A stretch of 64,000 nt of DNA. Origin: Promicromonospora sp. MEB111 (GTDB lineage: Bacteria > Actinomycetota > Actinomycetes > Actinomycetales > Cellulomonadaceae). The position numbers and the translations under genes are program-made. Shown piece by piece: positions 8,256-17,412 of this stretch (its first letter is position 1; each line of letters starts with the position of its first letter). The notes under the pieces were generated by a model. The model searched no databases, was not told the DNA's origin, and saw only the letters and a list, made by a program, of their open reading frames with translations. The stretch spans positions 372,001 to 436,000 of the forward strand of contig NZ_JARVSD010000014.1 in NCBI RefSeq assembly GCF_030209445.1, read 5' to 3'.

Positions 8256-10424
8256 TCAGCCGACCGCCGTCACCTGGATGATCAGCGCCTGCATCGGCCA
8301 CAGCGTGGGGAGCTGCAGCCCGACCTCGGTCAGCACGGAGCCGGGCACGTCCATCGCCTCCTTGCCGAGCCAGCCGGGCGTGATGCCGCCCATCCACTTG
8401 GCGGACCCCACCTCGTCGCGCACCCGCACGCTGTAGCGCCGGTCCGGGTCGAGCCCGTCGAGCCGCACCCGCTCGGTCAGCGCGTCCTGGAGCGACGCCA
8501 CGGTCGCCACCGTCCACACGCCCGCCGCCCGGTCGGGGGAGACGAAGCCCGTGACCCGCAGCGCGGGGTCCACCGTGTCGCCGTGCACGACCGTTCCGGT
8601 GTGCACGAGCGAGCGGAGCTCCTTGTAGAGCGCCGCGTACGCCGTGACCGCGATCAGCTCGTCGTCCGTGCAGGCCAGCAGGTCCCACTCGAACCCGGCG
8701 TGGCCCTGGAGCGCGGTGGCCACCCGGTACGAGAGGTCGGTGGTGCGTCCCGACGAGTGCGCCGGCGACGGCCCGACGTGCGCGCCGATCAGCTCGGGCG
8801 GCAGCACGAGCGACGTCCACCGCTGGATGTCCTGGCGCTCCACCGGGTCGTTGGAGTCGGAGGCCCACACGCGGTCGGTGATCTCCAGGATCCCCAGGTC
8901 GGTGCGCGCGCCGCCCGAGGAGCACGACTCGATCTCCAGCCCCGGGTGGTCCGCCTTGAGCCGCGCGATCAGCGCGTACGCGGCGAGGGTCTGCACGTGG
9001 GTGCCCGGCCGCCCCACGCCGTCGGCCCCGACGTGGACGGGCTCCGTGAGGTCGCGGTTGTGGTCCCACTTGATGAAGTCGATGCCCAGCTCCGTGACCA
9101 GGGCCGAGATCTGGCCGCGCACGTGCTCCCAGGCCTCGGGGACGGCGAGGTCCAGCACGTACTGCGTGCGGAACGACAGCCCGTCCGGCGACGGGACGGC
9201 CGCCGTGTTCGAGAGGATCCACTCCGGGTGGGCGCGCGCCAGGTCGGAGTCGAGGTTGACCATCTCGGGCTCGAACCACAGCCCGAACTCCATGCCCAGC
9301 TCGTGGACCAGGCCCGCGAGCGGGCCCAGGCCGTCGGGCCAGACGTCGTGGTCGACCACCCAGTCGCCCAGCCCGGTGGTGTCGTCGCGCCGGGAGTGGA
9401 ACCAGCCGTCGTCGAGCACGAAGCGCTCCACGCCCACCGCGGCGGCGCGCCGCGCGAGCCGCTCCAGCTTGGCCGGGGAGTGGTCGAAGTACACGGCCTC
9501 CCAGGTGTTCAGCACCAGCGGCCGTGGGCTCGTCACGTGCTGCGGACGCGCCCGCATCCACGTGTGGAACCGGTCCTGGACGCCGTCCAGGCCCCGCGGT
9601 GACCAGGCGAAGTACGCGACCGGCGTGCGGTACGCCTCGCCGGGCGCCAGCCGGACCTCGCCCGGGCGCACGAGCTCGCCCGCCCCGAGCAGCGTGGCGT
9701 GCTCGGTGAGGTGGTCCACGCGGTGCGTCACGTCGGCGCTCCACCCCAGGTGGGTGGCCCATGCCTCGCCGATGCGGTGGCGCGGGGTGCCCGACGACGC
9801 CACCGTCACCCAGGGCGCGTCGTGACCCGACCGGCCCCGGCGGGTCTGCCGGGCCGTGCTGCCGCCCGGCATCGGCGTGGTGACGGGCGACTTCTCGCGG
9901 GACCAGCGGCCGGTGAACTGGGTCAGGTGGTCCGCGGACCGCGGCACGGGCAGCGTGGCCTCCAGCCAGTGCACGTCCACGGGGTCGTGTCCCTCGTTCG
10001 TCAGCTCGTGCCACAGCAGGACCAGCCCGCCCGAGCCGATCTCCAGGTGCGACCGCAGCGTCAGCCCCAGGTCCGGGTCGTGTGCCGTGACCAGCAGGTC
10101 CGCGGTGTCCCGCTCCGCCTCGGTGACGGTCCAGCGCGGGAACAGCGAGACGCCGCCCGCCGCCACGAGCAGACCGGGGCGGCCCGCCCAGCCGTCCGAC
10201 TCCTGCGGCAGCAGGGAGGGCCGCCACGCGGCGTCGAGCGTGCCGGGCGCGGTCTGCCGGCTGGTCGCCGAGTCGAGCCCCTGCAGGTCGGCGGGTGACA
10301 GGTCGCCCAGGTCGGGCCCCCAGTGGAGCACGAGCGGCAGCCCGCGCTCGGGGTGGGCCACGACCACGGCGACACCGTCGCGGCGCAGCACCGACCAGCT
10401 GGAGACCTCGTCGAACCTGTGCAT
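8256..10424 (-). CDS. Alpha-galactosidase, glycoside hydrolase family 36
   Basis: This 722-residue enzyme releases terminal alpha-galactose from raffinose-type sugars or galactomannan. The GH36 catalytic barrel is clear: FVLDDGWFHSRRDD, the WFEPEMVN block, then FIKWDHNRD with the nucleophile Asp454, CSSGGARTDLG, and ASDSNDP with the acid/base Asp523. There is no signal peptide, so it is probably intracellular and acts on imported oligosaccharides. The ATG at 10424 was chosen because GAGAGGA lies just upstream; an in-frame ATG at 10475 has no ribosome site. It follows a beta-mannosidase gene on the same strand by 102 bp. Confidence 0.93.
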   Translation of the reverse strand: MHRFDEVSSWSVLRRDGVAVVVAHPERGLPLVLHWGPDLGDLSPADLQGLDSATSRQTAPGTLDAAWRPSLLPQESDGWAGRPGLLVAAGGVSLFPRWTVTEAERDTADLLVTAHDPDLGLTLRSHLEIGSGGLVLLWHELTNEGHDPVDVHWLEATLPVPRSADHLTQFTGRWSREKSPVTTPMPGGSTARQTRRGRSGHDAPWVTVASSGTPRHRIGEAWATHLGWSADVTHRVDHLTEHATLLGAGELVRPGEVRLAPGEAYRTPVAYFAWSPRGLDGVQDRFHTWMRARPQHVTSPRPLVLNTWEAVYFDHSPAKLERLARRAAAVGVERFVLDDGWFHSRRDDTTGLGDWVVDHDVWPDGLGPLAGLVHELGMEFGLWFEPEMVNLDSDLARAHPEWILSNTAAVPSPDGLSFRTQYVLDLAVPEAWEHVRGQISALVTELGIDFIKWDHNRDLTEPVHVGADGVGRPGTHVQTLAAYALIARLKADHPGLEIESCSSGGARTDLGILEITDRVWASDSNDPVERQDIQRWTSLVLPPELIGAHVGPSPAHSSGRTTDLSYRVATALQGHAGFEWDLLACTDDELIAVTAYAALYKELRSLVHTGTVVHGDTVDPALRVTGFVSPDRAAGVWTVATVASLQDALTERVRLDGLDPDRRYSVRVRDEVGSAKWMGGITPGWLGKEAMDVPGSVLTEVGLQLPTLWPMQALIIQVTAVG

Positions 10425-10526
10425 CGTGCTGTCCTCTCGCCCCCTGAACCACACCGTACGCGCGGTCACTGACATGGGATCGGGTTTCGTCCTGCTCGTA
10501 CGGGTGATGTGCCGCGGATGACGTGC

Positions 10527-13055
10527 CTAGCGCGCCACGAGGTCGTTCTCGGTGCGGAGCACCGGCCGGGAGACCAGTGCCGCCGGATCGAGGTCGCGGC
10601 TCGTCGTGACGTGGAACACGGCCGTCGCACCCTCCGGGAGGTCGACCACCTGCTCGTCCACCTCGGCGTCCGGGTCGAGCCGGTCGGCCAGCACGGACAC
10701 GCCCAGCGCCAGCGACGTCGCCGTCACCTCGACGCGGTAGCCGCCGTCCTGGGCCGTCACCGCGGTCTCCAGAGGTGCGGGGTCGAGGGCCAGGTCCTTG
10801 CCCTCGGCCCAGCGGTGCAGCCCGCGCTCCGCGCCGAGGGTCACGACCAGCACCTCGTGCGCGGCGTCGGCCACGGCGACCAGGTCGCCCGCCAGGGGGA
10901 CCAGGGACACCGAGCGCGGCGGCACCACCACCTCGCGGTCCGACGTCGCCAGCGCCTCGCCGCCCAGCGTGGTCCGGGCCGCCGCCACCTGTCCGGCCCA
11001 CGGCTCGTCGGTGTCGTTGACCAGCGCCGCGACCAGCTCGTCCCCGCGGGGCTGCACCGTGACCACACGGTCGGCGAACGCCTGCCGCAGCGCGTACCAG
11101 AGCGGCTTGCGCCGGCCGTCGCCGTCCACGGCCGCCCAGGAGGTCACGGGCCAGCAGTCGTTGAGCTGCCACACGATCGCGCCCGCGGTGCGCGGCCACC
11201 ACGACCGGTAGTGCTCCACGGCGTACCGCACCGCACGCGCCTGGTTGAGCTGCGTGGCCCAGTGCCAGTCGACGAAGTCGTCGGGGACGTCCAGGTGCGG
11301 GGCCAGGCCGCGGTCGAGCTTGCCGTTGCCGTCGATCGCCTTCTGGTGCAGCAGGAAGGCCTCGGACTCCTTGAAGCCCTCCGGAACGGCAGCGCTGTCA
11401 GGAAGGATCGCCCGCTGGAGGGTCGCCCAGGTGGCAGGGCCCTGGAAGCCGAACTCCGACGCGAACCGCGGTACGTCGTCGCGGTAGTGGGTGTAGTCCA
11501 CGCGGTTCCACACGTCCCACTGGTGGTGCGTGCCATGGTCCGGGTCGTTGGGGTGCACCTGCTCGGGCGTGAGGCCGGGGGAGTAGGGCGAGCCGTCCGA
11601 GTAGGGGCGGGTCGGGTCGACCTCGGCCAGCACCTTCGGGAAGAGCTCGTAGTAGTAGCGGGCGCCCCAGGTCAGGTCGCCCAGCCGCTCCTTCCAGCCC
11701 CAGTCCTCGTGGCCCCAGATGTTCTCGTTGCCGCCGTTCCACAGCACCAGCGACGGGTGCGGCGCCAGCCGGGCGGCGTTCTCCCGCAGCTCGGCCTCGA
11801 ACTCGCCCCAGTGCGGGTCCTCCTCGGGGTAGGCGGCGCAGGCCAGCAGGATGTCCTGCCAGACCATGACGCCCTTCTCGTCGCAGACGTCGTAGAAGTC
11901 GTCCGACTCGTAGATGCCGCCGCCCCACACCCGCAGCAGGTTGAGGTTCGCGCCGAGCGCCTGGTCGACGCGCTGCTCCAGGCGCTCGCGCGTGATGCGC
12001 GTCAGCAGGTGGTCGTCGGGGATCCAGTTGGCCCCGCGCGCGAAGATCCGCTTGCCGTTGATCAGGAACGTGAAGCCCGTGCCGTGCTCGTCGCGCTCGC
12101 GGTCCACCTCGACGGTGCGGAACGCGACCCGGCCCGACCACGTGTCCAGCGGGTTGGAGCGGTCCTCGCCGTCGCCCGCGTAGACGGCCACCTCGATCGG
12201 GTACAGCGGCTGGTCGCCGTGGCCGGCGGGCCACCACAGGTCGACGTCGCCCGCCTCCACGCGGACGTCCAGGACGCCGCCGGACCAGCCCGCCGGGATG
12301 CCGGTGGTCGTCCCGCGGTCCCCGACGGACACGTCGACGGTCAGCTGCGGGGTGTCGGCCAGGCCGGACGTCTCGATCTCGACATGCACGTCGACCAGCC
12401 CGCTGCCGTCGTCGGCCACGGTGGCCAGCGGCGTCACGCGCGCGATCCGGGCCACGCGCCAGCGCTCGACCCGCACGGGCTTCCACAGGCCGGCCGTCTG
12501 CAGGTCCGGGCCCCAGTCCCAGCCGAAGGAGCAGGCCATCTTGCGCACCATGTTGAACGGATGGGTGTTGGCCGAGGGTCGCGCGCCGAGGCGCTCCACC
12601 TCGGCCTCTGCCGTCTCGAGCGCTGAGTCGAGGTCGACCACCAGGTTGGCCGGCGTGCCGACGAGCCCGCGCACGTCGTACCGGTAGGAGCGGTGCATGT
12701 TCGCGGTGCGGCCCAGCTCCGTACGGCCCTGGCCGACGGCGGCGTGCTCGACGTCCGTGTCGACGGCCACGCCGGCCACCGTGTCGATGCCCTCGAAGAG
12801 CAGGTCGACCCGCTCGTCGTCCGCGGCGGGCGGCTCGTCCAGGACGGTCGCGTACCGCCAGGTGGCGCGCTGCATCCAGGCGAGCGAGGTCTCGTTGGTG
12901 CCGAGGTACGGGTCGGGGATGAGCCCCTGCTCCAGCAGGGCGGTGTGGCTCGTGCCCGGGACCGTCGCCGGGACGGGGACCCCGGCGAGGTCCGCCGGGA
13001 CGGGGCCGCCCGTCGCGGTCAGGGTCCATTCGGTCAGGTCGCGGCTGATCTTCAT
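10527..13055 (-). CDS. Beta-mannosidase, glycoside hydrolase family 2
   Basis: This 842-residue cytoplasmic enzyme hydrolyses terminal beta-mannose from manno-oligosaccharides. The N-terminal jelly-roll begins MKISRDLTEWTLTATGG and contains FGWDWGPDL, typical of GH2 mannosidases rather than galactosidases. The barrel carries WNGGNENIWG with acid/base Glu444 and FASEFGFQG with nucleophile Glu534. There is no signal peptide. With the downstream alpha-galactosidase it forms a pair able to finish breakdown of galactomannan oligomers after import. An inverted repeat lies about 80 bases upstream and may be its operator. Confidence 0.92.
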   Translation of the reverse strand: MKISRDLTEWTLTATGGPVPADLAGVPVPATVPGTSHTALLEQGLIPDPYLGTNETSLAWMQRATWRYATVLDEPPAADDERVDLLFEGIDTVAGVAVDTDVEHAAVGQGRTELGRTANMHRSYRYDVRGLVGTPANLVVDLDSALETAEAEVERLGARPSANTHPFNMVRKMACSFGWDWGPDLQTAGLWKPVRVERWRVARIARVTPLATVADDGSGLVDVHVEIETSGLADTPQLTVDVSVGDRGTTTGIPAGWSGGVLDVRVEAGDVDLWWPAGHGDQPLYPIEVAVYAGDGEDRSNPLDTWSGRVAFRTVEVDRERDEHGTGFTFLINGKRIFARGANWIPDDHLLTRITRERLEQRVDQALGANLNLLRVWGGGIYESDDFYDVCDEKGVMVWQDILLACAAYPEEDPHWGEFEAELRENAARLAPHPSLVLWNGGNENIWGHEDWGWKERLGDLTWGARYYYELFPKVLAEVDPTRPYSDGSPYSPGLTPEQVHPNDPDHGTHHQWDVWNRVDYTHYRDDVPRFASEFGFQGPATWATLQRAILPDSAAVPEGFKESEAFLLHQKAIDGNGKLDRGLAPHLDVPDDFVDWHWATQLNQARAVRYAVEHYRSWWPRTAGAIVWQLNDCWPVTSWAAVDGDGRRKPLWYALRQAFADRVVTVQPRGDELVAALVNDTDEPWAGQVAAARTTLGGEALATSDREVVVPPRSVSLVPLAGDLVAVADAAHEVLVVTLGAERGLHRWAEGKDLALDPAPLETAVTAQDGGYRVEVTATSLALGVSVLADRLDPDAEVDEQVVDLPEGATAVFHVTTSRDLDPAALVSRPVLRTENDLVAR

Positions 13056-13132
13056 CGATCCTCGTCCTCCCAGAGCGTGCGCTCAGTGCGTGTGCGAGCG
13101 GACCCGAGCATAGGGTGCGCGTCGCCGCGGAT

Positions 13133-13157
13133 CGAACCGATATCACCGGTCGGTTCG
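13133..13157. promoter_or_regulatory. Inverted repeat upstream of beta-mannosidase
   Basis: Arms CGAACCGA (13133-13140) and TCGGTTCG (13150-13157) are perfect, with a nine-base spacer. The position, about 80 bases before the beta-mannosidase start and 20 bases after the pentapeptide gene's stop, fits either a repressor operator or a weak terminator of the upstream gene. Confidence 0.45.
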
Positions 13158-13176
13158 CACGCCCTCGGCACGGCGT

Positions 13177-13779
13177 TCAGTCGGGCCGGACCACCAGGCC
13201 GAGCCGCTCCGCCAGCAGGATCGCCTGGGCCTCGCCCACCACGGCGCCGGTCAGGTTCGCGCCGAGGGGGTCGAGCGACGACAGGTCGCTGCCCCGCAGG
13301 TCGGCGTTGGTGAGGTCGGCCTCGGCAAGGTCCGCGCCCGACAGGTCGCAGCCGACCAGGACCGCCCCGGCCGCCTTGATGCCCGACAGGTCGGCCTCGC
13401 GCAGGCGGACGCCGTCGAGCTGCGCACCGGCCAGGGCGGCGCGGTGCAGGTTGGTGAAGGACCAGTTGCCGCCCTCGACCTTGAGCAGGTCGAACCGGCA
13501 GTTGTTGAACTGCGAGCCCACGAGCTTGCAGCGCTCCAGCGTGGTGTCGAAGAAGACGCACGCGTCGAAGACGCACGACGTGAACGCGAGCTCGGTGAGG
13601 TGCGCGCTGTTGAAGCGCACGCCCCGGAACACGCACGAGTCGAACGTGGCGCCCGTCCCGGTGGCCTCCGTCAGGTCCACGTCGGCGAACAGCGTGGCCA
13701 TGTGGTCCTCGCCCGACAGGTCGCGGGCGTACCAGTCCTCACCCTTGACGGTGAGCTCTGTGGCGGGCATCCGGATCAT
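13177..13779 (-). CDS. Pentapeptide-repeat protein
   Basis: This 200-residue protein is made of A(D/N)LXX-type pentapeptide repeats. The C-terminal half shows them best, for example DLSGADLAEADLTNADLRGSD; the N-terminal half is more degenerate with repeated CVF and CRF turns. Such proteins fold as a right-handed square beta-helix; some mimic DNA and protect gyrase (Qnr-like), but most are uncharacterised. There is no signal peptide or membrane segment. The ATG at 13779 is preferred over GTG 13803 because TAGGGT lies upstream. It is a single gene on the minus strand. Confidence 0.85.
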   Translation of the reverse strand: MIRMPATELTVKGEDWYARDLSGEDHMATLFADVDLTEATGTGATFDSCVFRGVRFNSAHLTELAFTSCVFDACVFFDTTLERCKLVGSQFNNCRFDLLKVEGGNWSFTNLHRAALAGAQLDGVRLREADLSGIKAAGAVLVGCDLSGADLAEADLTNADLRGSDLSSLDPLGANLTGAVVGEAQAILLAERLGLVVRPD

Positions 13780-13902
13780 GCGGTCGACCCTACGGGTACC
13801 CACTGACAGCGCCCCACCGGTGGTGCCCCACGGACAGCGCCCCGTCGCCGCGGGCGGCGGGGCACCGGGTTCAGGCGGTCAGGCGGTCATCCGCACGGGC
13901 GG

Positions 13903-14589
13903 TCAGGCGGCGTCCGGGAACGGGACGCCCGTGGTCGCGTGGCAGCGGTAGCCGTTCGGGTTCTTCGCGTCCGACAGGTACTGCTGGTGGTAGTCCTCGG
14001 CGTAGTAGAACGGCCCGGCCTCGGCCGCGGGGGCGATCTCCGTGGTGATGGCGTCGTACCCCTTGGCGCTGAGCACCTCGGCGTACCGCTTGGCCGTCTC
14101 CTGCGCGGCCTCGGCCTGCTCCGGCGTGGTCCAGTAGATGCCCGAGCGGTACTGCGTGCCCACGTCGTTGCCCTGGCGGAAGCCCTGCGTCGGGTCGTGC
14201 CGCTCCCAGAAGATCTTGAGCAGCTCGGCCTCGCTGACCTTGGTCGGGTCGTACGCCACCAGCGCGGTCTCCGTGTGGCCGGTCCGCGCGGTGCAGACCT
14301 CCTCGTACGTCGGGTTGGGCGTGGTCCCGCCCATGTAGCCGACGGCGGTGCTCACGACGCCGGGGACCTGCCAGTAGATCTCCTCGGCGCCCCAGAAACA
14401 GCCCATCGCCAGGTAGAGCACCCGCGTACCCGGCTCCCACGGCCCCGTGATCGACGAGCCCAGCACGGAGTGCGGGCGCGGGGCCTGGAGCAGCGGTGCG
14501 GAGCGCCCGGGCAGGGCGTCCTCGGGGGCCACCATGGTGGTCTTGCTCGAACCGGAGCCGGGGCCGAAGAGGGAGTTCAGGAAGGTCAT
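13903..14589 (-). CDS. msrA: Peptide methionine-S-sulfoxide reductase MsrA
   Basis: This 228-residue enzyme repairs oxidised methionine (S-sulfoxide) using thioredoxin. The active site GCFWGAEE places the catalytic cysteine at residue 64, followed by [24 protein letters not shown], the canonical MsrA block. The recycling region near [21 protein letters not shown] holds a second cysteine. An N-terminal extension of about 55 residues precedes the core, as in mycobacterial MsrA. The ATG at 14589 has AAAGGATG upstream. It is divergent from a phosphoesterase gene 144 bp away. Confidence 0.96.
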   Translation of the reverse strand: MTFLNSLFGPGSGSSKTTMVAPEDALPGRSAPLLQAPRPHSVLGSSITGPWEPGTRVLYLAMGCFWGAEEIYWQVPGVVSTAVGYMGGTTPNPTYEEVCTARTGHTETALVAYDPTKVSEAELLKIFWERHDPTQGFRQGNDVGTQYRSGIYWTTPEQAEAAQETAKRYAEVLSAKGYDAITTEIAPAAEAGPFYYAEDYHQQYLSDAKNPNGYRCHATTGVPFPDAA

Positions 14590-14733
14590 CGAACACACAT
14601 CCTTTGGGTCTGATTCGTGCGGTGGCACGTTTGTCCATCACAACACGCACGGGAGCAGCGGTGTTCCGGCCGAATCCTTCTGCCGTCGGCAGATCCGGTG
14701 GCACCACGAGCCCGCGCAGGCCATCGTCGGCAC

Positions 14734-15507
14734 ATGAGCAGCGAGGTCTCCACGGTAGCGGTCCTGTCGGACGTCCACGGGGTGCTCCCCGTCCTGGAGG
14801 CGGTGCTCGCGGAACCCGACGTGGCGGCCGCCGACCGCGTGGTCGTCACCGGCGACCACGCCGCCGGGCCACAGCCCGTCGAGGTCCTGGACCGCCTCAG
14901 GGCCCTGGGGGAGCGGGCCGTGCTGGTCCGCGGGAACGCGGACCGTGAGCTCGTGGCGCTCGCCCGCGGCGGCACCACCGACATCCCGGACCCGGTCGCG
15001 CCCTGGGCCGCGTCCCGGCTGCGGCCCGACGACGTCGCGCTGCTCGCCGGCCTGCCGCACCCCGTCGAGCTGACGGTGCGGGGGTTCGGTCGCGTCGTGT
15101 TCTGCCACGGCACCCCGCGCGACGACGAGGAGGTGGTGCTCGTCGACTCCTCGCTGGAGCGCTGGGCGGACGTGCTCGGCGGCCTCGACCCCGACGTGAC
15201 CACGGTGGTCATGGGGCACACCCACATGCCGTTCGTCCGGCTCGTCGACCGGCGCCTGTGCGTCAACCCCGGCAGCGTCGGCATGCCCTACGGCCGCGCC
15301 GGCGGGTCGTGGGCCCTCCTGCGCGACGGCCAGGTCGAGCTGCGGCACACCCCGGTCGACGTCGAGGCTGCCGTCGCCGCGGTCGCCGCCGGGAGCGCCT
15401 ACCCCGCGGCGGAGGAGTGGGCGCTGCAGTACGTGACGTCGGCCAACAGCGACGTCGACGCGCTGCGGGCGTTCGGCCCGCGGGACGGGCGGGCGGCTCA
15501 GAGCTGA
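14734..15507 (+). CDS. Metallophosphoesterase of the YfcE/DevT type
   Basis: This 257-residue calcineurin-like phosphoesterase has the metal-binding motifs in order: LSDVHG near residue 12, VTGDHAAG, VRGNADRE (normally GNHD/E), FCHGTPRDDE, MGHTHMPF and VNPGSVGMP. These bind two metal ions to hydrolyse phosphomonoesters or diesters. It is cytoplasmic, with no signal peptide. The physiological substrate is not predictable. Its stop overlaps the stop of the convergent hydrolase gene by ten bases, so no terminator separates them. Confidence 0.88.
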   Translation: MSSEVSTVAVLSDVHGVLPVLEAVLAEPDVAAADRVVVTGDHAAGPQPVEVLDRLRALGERAVLVRGNADRELVALARGGTTDIPDPVAPWAASRLRPDDVALLAGLPHPVELTVRGFGRVVFCHGTPRDDEEVVLVDSSLERWADVLGGLDPDVTTVVMGHTHMPFVRLVDRRLCVNPGSVGMPYGRAGGSWALLRDGQVELRHTPVDVEAAVAAVAAGSAYPAAEEWALQYVTSANSDVDALRAFGPRDGRAAQS

Positions 15508-16061
15508 GTCGCCAGGCGCTCCACCGCCCCGGTGACGCGGGCGAGGACCTCGTGCGACCGGCGCCAGTCACCCACCTCGAGCGAGTGGTCCGCGCCGTCG
15601 ACCTCCAGCACCTCCGTGTCCGGGGCGGTCGCCACGCCGCCGTCCCACAGCGGGTCCGCCGTGCCGCCCACCAGCAGCGCCGGCGCCGTCCCGGCGGCGA
15701 GCGCGGCGCGGACCGGCCCTGAGGCGTTCCCGGTGAGCACAGGCGTCAGCCAGGCCCCCGGGAGGCCGAGGTCCACCGCGACCGGCAGGGCGAACGAGCC
15801 GAGCGACTTGGCGACCACGAGGTGGCGGCAGCCGTCGGGCACCGACGCGCTCCGGAGCGCCTCCCCGTAGGTCCGGCGGGCCTCCGTCCAGTCCGGGGAG
15901 AGCTCGTCCCAGGCGAACGTACGGACGGTCCAGCCGGCCGCGCGCAGCGCCTTGGCGGCGTACCAGAGCAGCGGGCCCTGCGCGGTGTACCCGCTGCCCG
16001 GGAGGATCGTCGCGACCCGCGCGGGGTCGCCCGCAGTCGTGCCGATCCGCCAGGTCGTCAT
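15498..16061 (-). CDS. Small alpha/beta-hydrolase-fold protein
   Basis: This 187-residue protein looks like a compact alpha/beta hydrolase. It starts MTTWRIGTTAGDPARVATILPGSGY; the nucleophile elbow is VVAKSLGSFA with Ser in a K-S-L-G context, and VGGTADPLWDG plus GADHSLEVGDW supply the expected Asp and His. No lid domain or signal peptide is visible. The reaction is unknown. It is convergent with, and overlaps, the phosphoesterase gene. Confidence 0.75.
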   Translation of the reverse strand: MTTWRIGTTAGDPARVATILPGSGYTAQGPLLWYAAKALRAAGWTVRTFAWDELSPDWTEARRTYGEALRSASVPDGCRHLVVAKSLGSFALPVAVDLGLPGAWLTPVLTGNASGPVRAALAAGTAPALLVGGTADPLWDGGVATAPDTEVLEVDGADHSLEVGDWRRSHEVLARVTGAVERLATQL

Positions 16062-16180
16062 CCCGCCACCGTAGTCTCGGCGGCCCGCCCGTGTCAGTGA
16101 CCGTGTCAGCGTCATCGTCGGTGCCGCCGTCACCGCAGGTGTCAGTGGCGATGTCAGTGGTCCGGCGTACCGTCCTGTCC

Positions 16181-16780
16181 ATGGCCGACACCGACACCGA
16201 GGTCCTGTTCACCGACGTCGCGGCGTGGCGCGCCTGGCTCGACGAGAACGAGGAGACGTCCGACGGCGTCTGGCTGATCCTCGCGCGGAAGGGCAAGGAC
16301 GCCCCGACGAACCTGACCTACGACCTGGCGTTGGACGAGGCGCTGTGCAGCGGCTGGATCGACGCGCAGGGACGCAGCCGGGACGACACGACGTCGCTGC
16401 AGCGGTTCTGCCCGCGCCGGTCGCGCAGCCGCTGGTCCGCGCGGAACGTGCGCATCGTGGACCGCCTGACCACCGAGGGGCGCATGCGGCCCCGCGGCCG
16501 GCAGGAGGTCGACAAGGCCAAGGCCGACGGCCGCTGGGACGTCGCGTACGAGGGCAGCAAGAGCATCGAGGTGCCGCCCGACCTGGCCGAGGCGCTCGCG
16601 GCCAGCCCGCGGGCGACGGCGATGTTCGGGATCCTCACGGCGCAGAACCGGTTCGCGATCCTCCTGCGCATCACCGGCGTCAAGAGGGCGGAGACCCGGG
16701 AGCGGAACATCGCCAAGTTCGTGGGCATGCTCGAGCGGGGCGAGACGGTCTACCCGCAGAAGCGAAAGCTGGAGGACTGA
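16181..16780 (+). CDS. YdeI/OmpD-associated family protein
   Basis: This 199-residue protein belongs to the YdeI family, sometimes annotated as bacteriocin-protection protein. The N-terminal part has the typical SDGVWLILARKG and TYDLALDEALCSGWIDAQGRS blocks; the C-terminal part resembles the family's DUF1905-adjacent helical tail with the IAKFVGMLERGE segment. The function is not established; Salmonella YdeI helps resist cationic peptides. The start is ATG 16181. It stands alone, divergent from the hydrolase gene. Confidence 0.82.
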   Translation: MADTDTEVLFTDVAAWRAWLDENEETSDGVWLILARKGKDAPTNLTYDLALDEALCSGWIDAQGRSRDDTTSLQRFCPRRSRSRWSARNVRIVDRLTTEGRMRPRGRQEVDKAKADGRWDVAYEGSKSIEVPPDLAEALAASPRATAMFGILTAQNRFAILLRITGVKRAETRERNIAKFVGMLERGETVYPQKRKLED

Positions 16781-16896
16781 GCGCGGCCGCGATCTGCCCG
16801 GGAGCTGCCCTGAAAGCGTCCTTGAGATCCGCTGAGCGGCTTCACTAGAGTTTCCGGCAGCGGCGGTTCCTGGCAGCGCCGAGACCGGGGAGGGCC

Positions 16897-17349
16897 GTGG
16901 ACAGCGAGGTCGTACTGCGGCTCGAGTCGGGGGACGTGCTGGTCACCTTCGTCCCCACCGCCCCCGGAGCGCCGTCCGGCGCCGCTCGCCCCGCTCCTCC
17001 CGCCGCCCGGAGCACGACGGCGGCAGGTGCGCTCGACGCGGTGGCCGCGCGGCTGGCGGCCGACGGCGTCTGCGTGCACCCGGGACTGGAGGCCCTGCTC
17101 GGCCTGCCGGAGGCGGCCCTCCTGCTCCGCACGCTGGAGACGTACCTGGAGCTCGCGGGCAGCGCGCGGGCGACGGCGGAGGCGCTGCACCTGCACCGCA
17201 CCTCGCTGTACTACCGGCTCCAACGGGTCGAGCTGCTCGCCGGCACCGACCTCAAGGACGGCACCGAGCGGCTCGCGCTCCACCTGGCGCTCAGGGTCGC
17301 CCGGGCGGCGGGACGGCTTCCCGACCAGGCGGCCGCGCCGGGCGCGTGA
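16897..17349 (+). CDS. PucR-type C-terminal HTH protein
   Basis: This is a small regulator-like protein of 150 residues. The C-terminal half matches the PucR helix-turn-helix: LLRTLETYLELAGSARATAEALHLHRTSLYYRLQRVE, continuing into the GTDLKDGTERLALHLALRV helix. The first 45 residues are a short beta-rich segment plus a Pro/Ala/Ser-rich linker, so the usual PucR sensory domain is missing. GGGGAGGG lies just before the GTG start at 16897. Its target genes are unknown. Confidence 0.8.
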   Translation: MDSEVVLRLESGDVLVTFVPTAPGAPSGAARPAPPAARSTTAAGALDAVAARLAADGVCVHPGLEALLGLPEAALLLRTLETYLELAGSARATAEALHLHRTSLYYRLQRVELLAGTDLKDGTERLALHLALRVARAAGRLPDQAAAPGA

Positions 17350-17371
17350 CCGGCCCGGCCTCCGGCCGGTC
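17348..17371. terminator. Hairpin at the end of the PucR-type gene
   Basis: Arms GACCGGCC (17348-17355) and GGCCGGTC (17364-17371) enclose an eight-base loop and include the stop codon. It is followed by two near-copies of GGTCAGCGCCCGGCC before the convergent thiol-redox gene. Confidence 0.6.
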
Positions 17372-17412
17372 TCGGCCGGGTCAGCGCCCGGCCGGGTCAG
17401 CGCCCGGCCAGG

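Noticed and set aside
4508-10475. Shared GGTCACTGACATG at 4508 and 10467
   Set aside because: In one case it codes the end of the methyltransferase, in the other it is the unused upstream start of alpha-galactosidase; two short matches are not enough for a regulatory motif.
10425-10475. Alternative upstream ATG of alpha-galactosidase at 10475
   Set aside because: No ribosome site precedes it, whereas ATG 10424 has GAGAGGA at the right distance and begins the conserved sequence.
7834-11202. Long open frame antisense and out of frame to alpha-galactosidase and beta-mannosidase
   Set aside because: The translation is a repetitive Arg/Gly/Ala/Pro string typical of shadow frames in high-GC DNA, and the true genes carry catalytic motifs.
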